Assembly: GCF_037023145.1 (NCBI RefSeq)
Contig: NZ_CP146091.1
Span: forward strand, 248,001 to 312,000
Origin: Ralstonia sp. RRA
GTDB lineage: Bacteria; Pseudomonadota; Gammaproteobacteria; Burkholderiales; Burkholderiaceae
DNA: 64,000 nucleotides
Direction: 5' to 3'
Each line of letters begins with the position of its first letter. Positions within the stretch are counted from its first letter, which is position 1. Under the pieces are notes generated by a model that saw only the letters and a list, made by a program, of their open reading frames with translations, was not told where the DNA came from and searched no databases. The position numbers and the translations under genes were made by a program. Shown one piece after another: positions 22,602 to 33,111 of the stretch.

Positions 22602-22681
22602 TTGGCCAGATGCACCTCCACGGACACCGCTGGCGCATCGATGCCGGAAAGCGCGCGTGAACGCAGGACGGCGAGGCTCAT
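22586..22681 (-). pseudogene. comM: 5' end of comM, cut off by the prophage
   Basis: From ATG 22681 (GGAG 9 nt upstream) the frame gives MSLAVLRSRALSGIDAPAVS then VEVHLANGLPSFT, the N-terminus of ComM/YifB. It then enters the prophage and stops (LVHS, TAA). Joining at the GT core to the 9526-10962 piece yields an uninterrupted SFTIVGLPDTEV. Only ~32 codons are on this side. Confidence 0.93.
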
Positions 22682-22840
22682 CGCGGCGTTCTCCGATTGA
22701 CATGACGAACGGAACAGAGAGCAGGGCAGGGATGCATGGCGTGTCAGTGCGCGGCGTAAGAGGAACCTGCCACTGTGCCAGTCACGTGATGCCGCCCACT
22801 CGGCTTGCATTCAAATTTGACGCGCAGTCTGAATGCAAAA

Positions 22841-22868
22841 AAAACCGGAGCACGTGGCTCCGGTGTTG
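22841..22868 (-). terminator. Terminator after the DUF1269 gene
   Basis: ACCGGAGC / GCTCCGGT (22844-22851, 22857-22864), followed on the minus strand by TTTTTTTT. A further dyad TTGCATTC / GAATGCAA (22805-22838) lies just beyond it. Confidence 0.88.
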
Positions 22869-22884
22869 TTGTCGGCAGATCCGA

Positions 22885-23397
22885 TCAGGGGAACGCAGGC
22901 ATCGCCGAATCTTCACCGCTGAAGCGGCCTTCAGGATGCGTGTTCTGCAGTAGGGCGCGCACTTCCGGCACGCGCGAGCGCGGTACGTCCACCATCAACA
23001 GAATCTGCCCATCCTCCACCGCCTGCTTGAACGGTTTGAGGCGGCTGTTCGGCACGGAACTGCCGATCATGCTGGAGGCCCACGCGCCAAACAGCGCGCC
23101 GACCACGGTTGTGATGCCGACCATCCCCCACTGCGGACCTTCGCCGATGATTGGGAACAGTGCGGCCACGATACCTGCGGCCACGCCCGCACCACCGCCG
23201 ATCACCAGCCCGTTCTGGGTGGCATGGACGATGTCGGAGGTCTGGAGCAGGTTGGCCTCGTGCAGGCCGGTGAGGTCGGCGCCTTCCTTGGCGACGAAGT
23301 GGATGTGGCGCTCGGTGATGCGCGCCAGCAGGAGGTCATTCATGACACGCCGGGCGCTGGCGACGTCCGGCAAGAGAAAGTAGAGACGATGCTGCAT
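22885..23397 (-). CDS. DUF1269-type membrane protein
   Basis: 170 aa. The N-terminal ~55 residues look like a small alpha/beta domain (YFLLPDVASARRVMNDLLLA, HFVAKEGADLTGLHEANLLQ). A Gly/Ala-rich hydrophobic hairpin spans ~63-115 (LVIGGGAGVAAGIVAALFPI, MVGITTVVGALFGAWASSMI), and the C-terminus returns to a soluble ferredoxin-like pattern (GQILLMVDVPRSRVPEVRAL). Stress-linked in some bacteria, but the function is unknown. Single-gene transcript with its own terminator. Confidence 0.85.
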   Translation of the reverse strand: MQHRLYFLLPDVASARRVMNDLLLARITERHIHFVAKEGADLTGLHEANLLQTSDIVHATQNGLVIGGGAGVAAGIVAALFPIIGEGPQWGMVGITTVVGALFGAWASSMIGSSVPNSRLKPFKQAVEDGQILLMVDVPRSRVPEVRALLQNTHPEGRFSGEDSAMPAFP

Positions 23398-23569
23398 GAT
23401 CTTCTCCTCAAGCGCTGCTGCGCGTGCGTCTTAAGGACGTTCTAGATCAGTTCATCAGCCGCAACAAGGCGACGCATCGAACTTTTCGCTGTGCGTCGCA
23501 GCACGGGTGCCGCGGCGGGCACAGCGAGGGGCGATACCTGCACCCGGCGTGATGCCGGGCGCTTGCGCG

Positions 23570-23833
23570 TTACTGGCCAGTGCTTGCTGGGGCAGCAGTC
23601 TTGAGCTGCGCTTCGAGCGCGGCCACGCGCGTCTCCAGCTCTTCCAGGCGGGCGCGGGTACGGGCCAGCACCTGCGACTGCACATCAAATTCCTCACGCG
23701 TGACCAGATCAAGCTTGGAGAAGCCCTGGGTCATCATCGCGCGCACGTTCTTCTCGATGTCGGCGGCCGGCGAGTTGCGCAGTGCCTCGGTGACGCGGTT
23801 CTGAAAGTCGGTAAAGAGATCGGTGGGTTTCAT
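23570..23833 (-). CDS. ubiK: Ubiquinone biosynthesis accessory factor UbiK
   Basis: 87 aa from ATG 23833 (GGAG 7 nt upstream). The BMFP/YqiC fold: an amphipathic N-terminus FTDFQNRVTEALRNSPAADI, a middle FSKLDLVTREEFDVQSQVLA, and a C-terminal trimeric coiled coil (ARLEELETRVAALEAQL). UbiK binds membranes and UbiJ and assists aerobic ubiquinone synthesis. The Ala/Pro tail after the coiled coil is typical of Burkholderiales versions. Confidence 0.92.
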   Translation of the reverse strand: MKPTDLFTDFQNRVTEALRNSPAADIEKNVRAMMTQGFSKLDLVTREEFDVQSQVLARTRARLEELETRVAALEAQLKTAAPASTGQ

Positions 23834-24290
23834 TGAGGTTCTCCGAGGGTCGTGCTGCCCGCGCCAAGCCGGTGCATGCACCGCTTTTGTGCGCGTGGAT
23901 TGCCGTGCCATGGTGCGCAGAGCGGCACAAGGCGCGTGGTTTCAGTGCCGAAGGCGTGGATGCTACCCGTTGAGCGCCTCCAACTCCACAAATCCCGGCA
24001 AGTCTCGCTGCGATGCGGCATTGCAGGCGTCATCCAAACGGGGACAGATCAGCATCCGAAACCTGGAAATCTGGGGCGACGCTAAGCAGCACGGCGCTGA
24101 AATCACTCTATCACATGGCTTTTATCGCGCCATGACGGTCTGAGGCCGCATTGGTCGGAGCCGCCTGCTGCAAGCGTTGGTGGGTGGCGCAAATCACGCT
24201 GGCGGATCCGTCCCCAATTCCCTTGGTGCAAGTCCTGAGTCGGGCTAGGCATCGCCGTCGAAGATTCGCTCTAACTTCACTACATCGACA
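23834..24290. other. Intergenic region before torF
   Basis: No gene supported. Two TTGGTG(C/G) half-sites at 24179 and 24222 may bind NtrC for the sigma-54 promoter at 24291. The left part presumably holds the divergent ubiK promoter; I cannot define it. Confidence 0.4.
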
Positions 24291-24306
24291 TGGCATGACA
24301 GTTGCA
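24291..24306 (+). promoter_or_regulatory. Sigma-54 promoter of torF-glnK-amtB
   Basis: TGGCATGACAGTTGCA has GG and GC exactly 10 bp apart and matches the -24/-12 consensus TGGCAC-N5-TTGC. The start site would be near 24318, 59 bp before the ATG. Upstream TTGGTGC (24222-24228) and TTGGTGG (24179-24185) resemble NtrC half-sites. Nitrogen-regulated glnK-amtB operons are classic RpoN/NtrC targets. Confidence 0.85.
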
Positions 24307-24376
24307 GAACTGGTGCGACTTTTTTTCACGTTTCAACGTTCCGTTGTTGCGACTTTCTAAAAGGGGGAGAGCCGTT

Positions 24377-25595
<1,219 letters not shown>

Positions 25596-25624
25596 GCCCA
25601 ATCTGCCAAGGAAGAGGTCAAAAC

Positions 25625-27163
25625 ATGAAAACCTGGTTCACACGATTCCTGACCGCAGGGGCCGTTGTTGCGGTGCTTGCGGGCGCCGTGATGTCGGCAC
25701 CCGCCGTTGCGCAGGACAAGCCGGCTGCCGAAGCGTCGGCACCGGCTGCTGCTGCGCCTGCGGCAGCGCCCGCGTCCGATGCCGCCGCCGCTCCGGCAGC
25801 AGCCGCTGCTGCTGCGCCGGCTGCTGCCTCGGCTCCGGCTGCGGCCACGCCCGTGCCCAACAAGGGCGACACGGCATGGCTGCTGGTCTCTACTGCCTTC
25901 GTCATTCTGATGACGCTGCCGGGCCTGGCGCTGTTCTACGGTGGCCTGGTGCGCAAGAAGAACATGCTGTCGGTGCTGATGCAGTGCACGGGCATCTTCT
26001 CGCTCATCATCATCCTGTGGGCCATCTACGGCTACAGCTTCGCGTTCACCGAGGGCAACGCCTTCTTCGGCGGGCTTGATCGCCTGTTCCTGAAAGGCCT
26101 GACGCCGGATTCGGTGGCCGCCACCTTCAGCAAGGGCGTGGTGGTGCCGGAGTTTGCGTACTTCGCCTTCCAGGGCGCGTTCGCCGCGATCACCTGCGCG
26201 CTGATCATCGGTGCCTTCGCCGAGCGTGCCAAGTTCTCGGCCGTGCTGCTGTTCGTGGTGCTGTGGTTCACCTTCAGCTACCTGCCGATCGCCCACATGG
26301 TCTGGTTCTGGCCGGGTCCGGATGGCTTTACCGACGCCAAGGCGGCTGAGGTGATGACGTCCAAGTCGGGCTGGCTGTTCCAGAAGGGCGCGCTGGACTT
26401 TGCCGGCGGTACCGTGGTGCACATCAACGCCGCCGTTGCCGGTCTGGTGGGTGCCTTCCTGTTCGGCAAGCGCATCGGCTTTGGCCGTGAAGCCCTCAAG
26501 CCGCACAGCCTGACGCTGACGATGGTTGGCGCCTCGCTGCTGTGGTTCGGCTGGTTCGGCTTCAACGCCGGTTCGGCCCTGGAAGCCAACGGCTCCGCCG
26601 CGCTGGCCTTCGTCAACACGCTGCTGGCTACCGCCGCTGCCGTGCTGTCGTGGAGCTTCGGCGAGTGGATCGGCAAGAGCAAGCCGTCGATGCTGGGTGC
26701 AGCTTCGGGTGCCGTGGCAGGCCTGGTGGCCATCACCCCGGCTGCCGGTTTCGTCGGCCCGATGGGTTCGATCGCCCTGGGTATCCTCGCCGGCCTGCTG
26801 TGCCTGTGGGGCGTGAACGGCCTCAAGCGCATGCTGGGCATGGACGACACGCTCGACGTGTTCGGCGTGCACGGCGTGGGCGGTATCCTCGGCGCGCTGC
26901 TGACTGGCGTGTTCGCCTCGCCGAGCCTGGGCGGCACCGGCATCTACGACTACGTTGCCAACAAGGTGGCCGACGGCTACTCGATCGGCGGCCAGCTGTG
27001 GATCCAGCTCCAAGGCGTGCTGACCACGATCATCTGGTCTGGCGTGGTGGCCTTCATCTCGTACAAGATCGTCGATGCGATCGTCGGTCTGCGCGTGCCG
27101 GAAGAAGAGGAGCGCGAAGGTCTGGACATCACGTCTCACGGCGAAACTGCCTACGAAGACTGA
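25625..27163 (+). CDS. amtB: Ammonium transporter AmtB
   Basis: 512 aa. Signal sequence (1-29) followed by an unusually long Ala/Pro low-complexity stretch (~30-78) before the 11-helix Amt core. Motifs seen: the twin pore histidines in GGTVVHINAAVAGL and FGVHGVGGILGAL, FNAGSALEANG, and DxxxxHGxxG. Transports ammonium across the inner membrane and is gated by GlnK from the same operon. The Ala/Pro linker is a Burkholderiales feature. Confidence 0.97.
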   Translation: MKTWFTRFLTAGAVVAVLAGAVMSAPAVAQDKPAAEASAPAAAAPAAAPASDAAAAPAAAAAAAPAAASAPAAATPVPNKGDTAWLLVSTAFVILMTLPGLALFYGGLVRKKNMLSVLMQCTGIFSLIIILWAIYGYSFAFTEGNAFFGGLDRLFLKGLTPDSVAATFSKGVVVPEFAYFAFQGAFAAITCALIIGAFAERAKFSAVLLFVVLWFTFSYLPIAHMVWFWPGPDGFTDAKAAEVMTSKSGWLFQKGALDFAGGTVVHINAAVAGLVGAFLFGKRIGFGREALKPHSLTLTMVGASLLWFGWFGFNAGSALEANGSAALAFVNTLLATAAAVLSWSFGEWIGKSKPSMLGAASGAVAGLVAITPAAGFVGPMGSIALGILAGLLCLWGVNGLKRMLGMDDTLDVFGVHGVGGILGALLTGVFASPSLGGTGIYDYVANKVADGYSIGGQLWIQLQGVLTTIIWSGVVAFISYKIVDAIVGLRVPEEEEREGLDITSHGETAYED

Positions 27164-27186
27164 TCCTCTGCCTGATCAAACAAAAG

Positions 27187-27211
27187 ACCCGGCCACGTGC
27201 CGGGTTTTTTG
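27187..27211 (+). terminator. Terminator of the glnK-amtB operon
   Basis: ACCCGGC / GCCGGGT with a CACGT loop and a T6 tract, 24 bp after the amtB stop. Confidence 0.92.
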
Positions 27212-27284
27212 TTGGCGTGGCGCTTGAGCCACCGAGCCTTAACTCCGATGTAAAAAACCTTCAATTGCCTCTCGTTATGCGGAC

Positions 27285-27382
27285 GCTTACATTGCAGACG
27301 TGGTTTCCTCCACCTGCAGAACGCTCCCCGTATCTGTCAGGCTATTCCCCAAGCGCGGCAGCCCCGCGCTTTTTTTTTGTCC
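27285..27382 (+). ncRNA. Candidate small RNA with an anti-Shine-Dalgarno loop
   Basis: An orphan strong terminator (AGCGCGG / CCGCGCT, 27352-27370, then nine T) stands in the amtB-gshA gap, 140 bp beyond the amtB terminator and 154 bp before gshA, with no frame to serve. Before it, GCAG..GTGG-TTTCCT-CCAC-CTGC (27294-27317) folds into a hairpin exposing CCTCC, complementary to ribosome sites. The TTGCCT/TACATT pair at 27266-27292 is a weak promoter candidate. Confidence 0.4.
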
Positions 27383-27531
27383 ACGTTTTCTGTGTGGTTT
27401 TGTGCGTTGCCACACACCTCCCCTTGCGAAACCGTCCATTGACCGCATATCGATAGCCCGCTGTCGTCTGCAAGCTATTGCCTGTTCCTCTACAATCGGA
27501 TCGGGCGATAAATTACATCAATAGGAAGGGT

Positions 27532-28827
27532 ATGGTTCCGCACCTGATCACCGCGCTGAACGGGCCGCTGCTGGAGCTCGAGCAGAAGATTCTTGACGCC
27601 ACGCCCGCCATCGAACGCTGGTTCCGCCTGGAGTGGCAGGAACATACGCCGCCGTTCTACTGTTCGGTCGATTTGCGCAACGCCGGCTTCAAGCTGGCGC
27701 CGGTCGACACGAACCTGTTCCCGGGCGGCTTCAACAACTTGTCGCCCGAGATGCTGCCGCTGGCCGTGCAGGCTGCCATGGCCGCCATCGAGAAGATCTG
27801 CCCGGACGCCAAGAACCTGCTGCTGATTCCCGAGCGCCATACGCGCAACATGTTCTATCTGCAGAACGTGGCGCGCCTGTCGCAGATCATGCGCCAGGCT
27901 GGGCTCAACGTGCGCCTGGGCTCGCTGTCCGAAGACATCAAGGAACCGACGCCGATCGACCTGCCCGATGGACAGCACCTGGTGATCGAGCCGATTTCGC
28001 GCATCGGCACCAAGGGCCGCCGCCTGGGTATGGAGAATTTCGATCCGTGCTCGATCCTGCTGAACAACGATCTGTCGGCTGGCGTGCCGCCCATCCTCGA
28101 AAACATTAACGAGCAGTACCTGCTGCCGCCGCTGCACGCGGGCTGGTCGCAGCGTCGCAAGACCAACCACTTCGCCGCCTATGATGAAGTGGCCAAGAAG
28201 TTCGCCAAGCTGATCGACATTGACCCGTGGATGGTCAACCCGTACTTCACCAAGTGCGGCGGCCTTGACTTCCATGAGCGCGCCGGCGAGGAAGAACTCG
28301 CCCACGCGGTCGAGACCGTGCTCAAGAAGACCGCCAAGAAGTACAAGGAGTACGGCGTGACCGAGACCCCATACGTGGTGGTCAAGGCTGATGCCGGCAC
28401 CTACGGCATGGGTGTGATGACCGTGCGCGATCCTTCCGAGGTCAAGGGCCTGAACCGGAAGGAGCGCAACAAGATGAGCGTGGTCAAGGAAGGCCTGGAG
28501 GTCTCCGAAGTGATCGTGCAGGAAGGCGTGCACACCTTCGAGAAGATCAACGAAGCCGTGGCCGAGCCCGTCGTCTATATGATCGACCGCTATGTGGTTG
28601 GCGGTTTCTACCGGGTTCACACGGGCCGTGGCGTGGACGAGAATTTGAACGCGCCGGGCATGCATTTCGTGCCGCTGCCGTTTGCATCGAACTCGCTGCC
28701 CGACAGCCACGCCAAGCCGGGCGCCGGCGAGCCGAACCGCTTCTACATGTATGGCGTGGTGGCGCGCCTCGCTCTGCTGGCCGCGTCGCTCGAGCTTGAG
28801 AAGACCGACCCGAACCCGCTGATCTAA
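27532..28827 (+). CDS. gshA: Glutamate-cysteine ligase
   Basis: 431 aa from ATG 27532 (AGGAAGGG upstream). This is the proteobacterial GshA type (PF08886), unrelated in sequence to E. coli GshA. Characteristic stretches are FPGGFNNLSPEMLPLAVQAA, LIPERHTRNMFYLQNVARLS and VVVKADAGTYGMGVMTVRDP, an ATP-grasp-like segment. It makes gamma-glutamylcysteine, the first step of glutathione synthesis, and is followed 24 bp later by gshB. Confidence 0.95.
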   Translation: MVPHLITALNGPLLELEQKILDATPAIERWFRLEWQEHTPPFYCSVDLRNAGFKLAPVDTNLFPGGFNNLSPEMLPLAVQAAMAAIEKICPDAKNLLLIPERHTRNMFYLQNVARLSQIMRQAGLNVRLGSLSEDIKEPTPIDLPDGQHLVIEPISRIGTKGRRLGMENFDPCSILLNNDLSAGVPPILENINEQYLLPPLHAGWSQRRKTNHFAAYDEVAKKFAKLIDIDPWMVNPYFTKCGGLDFHERAGEEELAHAVETVLKKTAKKYKEYGVTETPYVVVKADAGTYGMGVMTVRDPSEVKGLNRKERNKMSVVKEGLEVSEVIVQEGVHTFEKINEAVAEPVVYMIDRYVVGGFYRVHTGRGVDENLNAPGMHFVPLPFASNSLPDSHAKPGAGEPNRFYMYGVVARLALLAASLELEKTDPNPLI

Positions 28828-28851
28828 GCACAAGCTGTTGAGGGAGCCGCC

Positions 28852-29847
28852 ATGCGCATCCTGTTCATCGTCGATCCGCTGTCGACGTTCAAGATCTACA
28901 AGGATTCCACCTTCGCGATGATGCGCGAGGCGACGGCACGCGGCTACGCGATCTACACGTGCCTGCAGTCGCAGCTGACGCTGGCGGGCAACGTGGTCGA
29001 GACCGTTGCCACGCCCATCGCCCTGACCGGCAATGAAGAAGACGGGCAGGAGTGGTATCGCGCAGGCGATGCACGTCTGCTGCCGCTCACCGGCTTTGAC
29101 GCCGTGCTGATGCGCAAGGACCCGCCGTTCGATATGGAATACGTCACCAGCACATGGCTGCTGGAGATTGCCGAGCGGCAGGGCGCACGCGTGTTCAATA
29201 AGCCGCAGGCGATTCGTGACCACTCCGAGAAGCTGGCGATTGCGCAGTTTCGGGAGTTCACCGTGCCGACCATCGTGTCGCGCGATGCCAAGCGCCTGCG
29301 CGACTTTCACGCGGAGCAGGGCGACGTCATCTTCAAGCCGCTCGACGGCATGGGCGGTACAGGCATTTTCCGCGTCGGGCCGGACGGCATGAACCTCGGT
29401 GCCGTCATCGAAACGCTCACTGACAACGGCGTGCGCACGATCATGGCCCAGCAGTACATTCCCGCCATCCGCGAGGGCGACAAGCGCATCCTGCTGATCG
29501 GTGGCTCGCCGGTGCCGCATTCGCTGGCGCGCATCCCGATGGCTGGCGAAGTGCGTGGCAATCTGGCTGCCGGCGGTACGGGGCGCGCACAGCCCCTGTC
29601 CGAGCGTGATCAAGTGATTGCGCATGCACTCGCGCCGGTGCTGTGGCAGCGCGGCCTGCTGCTGGTCGGCCTGGACGTCATCGGGGACTACCTGACCGAG
29701 GTCAACGTCACCAGCCCGACGTGCTTCCAGGAAATCACCCAGCAGACCGGCTTCAATGTGGCCGGCATGTTCATCGACGCGCTCGAGCGGGCTGCGGGCA
29801 AGTCGCCGGGCGCGGGGTTAGGTGGGGCTGGCCGGAATTCGGCCTAG
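28852..29847 (+). CDS. gshB: Glutathione synthetase
   Basis: 331 aa, GAGGGAG 7 nt before ATG. ATP-grasp enzyme: N-terminal [54 protein letters not shown] site [15 protein letters not shown], and C-terminal [19 protein letters not shown]. Adds glycine to gamma-glutamylcysteine. The last ~12 residues (Gly/Ala-rich) extend beyond the usual end. Operon with gshA. Confidence 0.97.
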   Translation: MRILFIVDPLSTFKIYKDSTFAMMREATARGYAIYTCLQSQLTLAGNVVETVATPIALTGNEEDGQEWYRAGDARLLPLTGFDAVLMRKDPPFDMEYVTSTWLLEIAERQGARVFNKPQAIRDHSEKLAIAQFREFTVPTIVSRDAKRLRDFHAEQGDVIFKPLDGMGGTGIFRVGPDGMNLGAVIETLTDNGVRTIMAQQYIPAIREGDKRILLIGGSPVPHSLARIPMAGEVRGNLAAGGTGRAQPLSERDQVIAHALAPVLWQRGLLLVGLDVIGDYLTEVNVTSPTCFQEITQQTGFNVAGMFIDALERAAGKSPGAGLGGAGRNSA

Positions 29848-29964
29848 AAAGGTGGCATAGCCTCTCCGGCGGGTGTCCTCCGCTCGGGGGAGTTCCGCAC
29901 ACTGCGCGCAATCGCCCCAAATGGCCCTGATACAATCGAGGTCACACCGATTCGCTTTTCGATC

Positions 29965-30420
29965 ATGGCAGGGATTCTGATCATCGCTCATGCGCCGTTG
30001 GCCAGCGCACTGCGCGATTGTGCTGCACACGTGTATTGCGGTCAGCCCGAACGGCTGGGTGCAATCGACGTCCTGCCCGACGCCGAGCCGGCTGCCGTGC
30101 TGGCCCAGGCGCGCGCCAAGCTCGCAGAGTTGATCGAGGACAACGGCGCGCTGGTGCTGACCGACATCTTCGGGGCCACGCCCGCCAACATCGCTTCGCG
30201 CCTGGCTGATCCAGGCCGCGTGCGCGTGCTGGCCGGCGTGAACCTGCCGATGCTGGTGCGCGCCATCTGCTATCGCACCGAAAAACTCGAACAACTTGCT
30301 GCCAAGGCACTGGCCGGTGGCGCGCAAGGCGTACTGCAGGTCGGCTCGACAGCCGTTCAGAATCAGGTTGCCAACCATCCGGACAAATATGCTGCAGAGG
30401 GATATCACCATCATCAATAA
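29965..30420 (+). CDS. PTS EIIA component, mannose family
   Basis: 151 aa. MAGILIIAHAPLASALRDCA carries the phosphorylated His at position 9; LVLTDIFGATPANIASRL is the EIIA-Man signature. The gene overlaps ptsH by 32 bp and ptsI follows, the usual Burkholderiales set EIIA-HPr-EI without sugar permeases. It probably has a regulatory role, for example in carbon storage control; that is inference from known Ralstonia PTS work. Confidence 0.93.
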   Translation: MAGILIIAHAPLASALRDCAAHVYCGQPERLGAIDVLPDAEPAAVLAQARAKLAELIEDNGALVLTDIFGATPANIASRLADPGRVRVLAGVNLPMLVRAICYRTEKLEQLAAKALAGGAQGVLQVGSTAVQNQVANHPDKYAAEGYHHHQ

Positions 30421-30658
30421 GCTCGGGCTGCATGCCCGCGCCTCCGCCAAACTCACGCAGCTCGCCAGCAAGTTCGACAGCCAGATCAAGATGTCGCGCA
30501 ACGGCCGTCAGGTCGACGCCAAGAGCATCATGGGCGTGATGATGCTGGCAGCAGGCATCGGCTCCACCGTCACGCTGGAGATCGAAGGCCCTGACGAGCA
30601 GGCTGCCATGGACGGGCTGGTCGGACTCATCAACGACCGCTTCGGCGAAGGCGAGTAA
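30389..30658 (+). CDS. ptsH: Phosphocarrier protein HPr
   Basis: 89 aa from ATG 30389, inside the end of the EIIA gene; GCAGAGG is further in, so initiation is likely coupled. NKLGLHARASAKLTQLASKF holds the active His (about residue 16). The Ser-46 region reads DAKSIMGVMMLAAGIG, so regulation by HPr kinase is possible. Passes phosphate from EI to EIIA. Confidence 0.96.
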   Translation: MLQRDITIINKLGLHARASAKLTQLASKFDSQIKMSRNGRQVDAKSIMGVMMLAAGIGSTVTLEIEGPDEQAAMDGLVGLINDRFGEGE

Positions 30659-30693
30659 CCCACAACACAACGCAGTTCTCGGCCAGCGTCTCT

Positions 30694-32445
30694 ATGCCAT
30701 TCACCCTGCACGGCATCCCGGTTTCGCGCGGCATTGCCATCGGCCGTGCGCACATGCTGGCGCGCGCGGCACTGGATGTGTCGCACTACCTCGTCGACGA
30801 AGACAAGCTGGATGCCGAGGTCGAGCGCCTGCGCAGCGCCCGGGCCGCTGTGCGCGGCGAGCTGGTTGCGCTCAAGCGCGATCTGCCTGCCGATGCACCG
30901 GAGGAGATGGGCGCCTTCCTCGATGTGCACGCGATGATTCTGGATGACGCGCTGCTCTCGCAGGTGCCCGAGACACTGATCCGCACGCGCCGCTACAACG
31001 CCGAGTGGGCGCTCACCACGCAGCTTGAAGAACTGATCCGTCAGTTCGGCGAGATCGAAGACGAATACCTGCGCGAGCGCAAAGCCGACATCGAACAGGT
31101 GGTCGAGCGCATCCTGAAGGTGCTGGCCGGTGCGCCCGCACTGGCGCCTGCACCGGTGGCGGTGGGCTGCGATCCGGACGCTGGCATGATCGTTGTCGCA
31201 CACGACATTGCTCCGGCCGACATGCTGCAGTTTCGCGGCCAAACGTTCGCAGGTTTTGTCACCGACCTCGGCGGGCGCACCTCACATACCGCCATCGTTG
31301 CGCGCAGCCTGGATATTCCGGCTGCGGTGGGCGTGCACAATGCCAGCGCGCTGATCCGCCAGGACGACGTCATCGTGATTGATGGCGACAACGGCATCGT
31401 CATCGTCGACCCGAGCGAGGCCATCCTCGAGGAATACCGTCACCGCCGCAGCGAGGGCGAACTGCAGAAGAAGCGCCTCGAGCGCCTGCGCCACACGCCT
31501 ACCGTCACGCTCGACGGCACGCAGATCGACCTGCTCGCCAACATCGAGATGCCGGAGGACGCAGCCGCTGCCGTGAAGGCCGGCGCCGTGGGCGTGGGCC
31601 TGTTCCGCTCGGAATTCCTCTTCATGAACCGGCGTGGCGCCCTGCCCGATGAGGAAGAACAGTTCCGCGCGTACCGCACGGCGGTCGAGTCGATGCAGGG
31701 CTTGCCGGTGACGATCCGCACGATCGACATCGGCGCCGACAAGCCGCTCGACATCCGCGACGATGTATTCGAGACCGCGCCCAACCCGGCGCTGGGGCTG
31801 CGTGCGATTCGCTGGTCGCTGTCGGAGCCGGCGATGTTCCTCACGCAACTGCGCGCGCTGCTGCGGGCATCTGCCTTCGGGCCGGTGAAGATTCTCGTGC
31901 CGATGCTCGCCCACGCCCGCGAGATCGACCAGACGCTGGACTTGCTCGCGCGAGCCAAGGCCTCGCTTGACGCCGATGGCATTGCCTACGACCCGACTGT
32001 CAAGGTCGGCGCCATGATCGAGATTCCGGCCGCCGTGCTGATCCTGCCGGTGTTCCTGCGCCGCATGGATTTTCTCTCGATCGGCACGAACGACCTGATC
32101 CAGTACACGCTGGCCATTGATCGCGCCGACAATGCGGTCGCGCATCTGTACGACCCGCTGCATCCGGCGGTGCTGCAGTTGATCGCACGCACCATCCGCG
32201 AAGGGCATCAGGCCGGCAAGCCGGTGTCGGTGTGCGGCGAGATGGCGGGGGATTCGGCAATGACGCGCCTGCTGCTCGGCATGGGGCTCACCGAGTTCTC
32301 GATGCATCCATCGCAGCTGCTCAGCGTGAAGCAGCAGATCCTGCGCTCAGACCGCCCGCGTCTGATGCGCGAGGCCGACCGCCTGCTGCACACCTGTGAA
32401 CCCACTGAAATCCAGGATGCACTGGGCGCGCTGGCTCGCGCCTGA
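30694..32445 (+). CDS. ptsI: PTS enzyme I (phosphoenolpyruvate-protein phosphotransferase)
   Basis: 583 aa, full length. N-terminal HPr-binding domain, the phosphorylated His in LGGRTSHTAIVARSLDIPAA (~190), and the C-terminal PEP-binding barrel with GLFRSEFLFMNR, RTIDIGADKPL, MIEIPAAV, FLSIGTNDLIQYTLAIDR and SVCGEMAGD. Starts the PTS phosphate chain. Third gene of the EIIA-ptsH-ptsI operon. Confidence 0.97.
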   Translation: MPFTLHGIPVSRGIAIGRAHMLARAALDVSHYLVDEDKLDAEVERLRSARAAVRGELVALKRDLPADAPEEMGAFLDVHAMILDDALLSQVPETLIRTRRYNAEWALTTQLEELIRQFGEIEDEYLRERKADIEQVVERILKVLAGAPALAPAPVAVGCDPDAGMIVVAHDIAPADMLQFRGQTFAGFVTDLGGRTSHTAIVARSLDIPAAVGVHNASALIRQDDVIVIDGDNGIVIVDPSEAILEEYRHRRSEGELQKKRLERLRHTPTVTLDGTQIDLLANIEMPEDAAAAVKAGAVGVGLFRSEFLFMNRRGALPDEEEQFRAYRTAVESMQGLPVTIRTIDIGADKPLDIRDDVFETAPNPALGLRAIRWSLSEPAMFLTQLRALLRASAFGPVKILVPMLAHAREIDQTLDLLARAKASLDADGIAYDPTVKVGAMIEIPAAVLILPVFLRRMDFLSIGTNDLIQYTLAIDRADNAVAHLYDPLHPAVLQLIARTIREGHQAGKPVSVCGEMAGDSAMTRLLLGMGLTEFSMHPSQLLSVKQQILRSDRPRLMREADRLLHTCEPTEIQDALGALARA

Positions 32446-32610
32446 CCTGCTGAATTTTTAAGCGCCGAGGCCACGCGACTGTCGTGCCGGCGCATCGCCC
32501 GTTTCAGGGAAATCTCTCCGCTAAGTGATTGAAATTGCACGTCTTTCCATGAAAAGACGGCTCGCGCGCACCCGCATGTCCCTGTCGATCGAATGGGGTC
32601 GAACAAGAAT

Positions 32611-32629
32611 TGTTCTCATTACCATTCTC
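32611..32629 (-). promoter_or_regulatory. Fur-box-like site before bfd
   Basis: The minus strand reads GAGAATGGTAATGAGAACA, matching the Fur consensus GATAATGATAAT in 10 of its 12 positions. It lies 48 bp before the bfd start and overlaps where a promoter would be. Iron repression of bfd is common. Confidence 0.65.
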
Positions 32630-32676
32630 TGTTATTCTGGTTTCACAGCGCGTTTTGAGCGCTGCGGAGGAATCCC

Positions 32677-32952
32677 GTGTACGTCTGCATCTGCAACCAA
32701 GTGACCGACCGCGAAATCCATGGCGCCGCCCGTCTGGGTGTGTCGACAATGGACGAACTCGCCGAGACGCTGGGCGTCGGCACCTGCTGTGGACAATGCC
32801 GGGACTGCGCCAAGCAGGTGCTCGCCGAAGCGGTGAGCTGCATCCCCGTTGATCAGGTGTTGGGCCGTGCAAGCACGCATGCCATAATCGAGCGTCGCGA
32901 CGAGCCCGTTGCCAACGATCAAGCCATTACGGCCAGCGCGTTGGCTGCCTGA
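32677..32952 (+). CDS. bfd: Bacterioferritin-associated ferredoxin
   Basis: 91 aa from GTG 32677 (CGGAGGA 6 nt upstream). The [2Fe-2S] ligands are visible as CxC near the start (YVCICNQVTD) and CGQCRDC, in the BFD fold LGVGTCCGQCRDCAKQVLAE. Delivers electrons to bacterioferritin to release stored iron. The C-terminal ~35 residues are an extension over the E. coli protein. The next gene is bfr. Confidence 0.93.
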   Translation: MYVCICNQVTDREIHGAARLGVSTMDELAETLGVGTCCGQCRDCAKQVLAEAVSCIPVDQVLGRASTHAIIERRDEPVANDQAITASALAA

Positions 32953-33111
32953 CCCCCCCAGTTTTTCCGTTTCTCGTTTTTCTTGATTCGCCGCGATCTG
33001 CCGCCCGGGCTTCATAGCCTCGGTGGCATTTGTTGCTTGGGGTCAGCACAGGGCTCGCCTTGAACGGACGCGTGCGTGCGTCCATCACTTGCACCTGCAG
33101 GAGCCCCAAGA

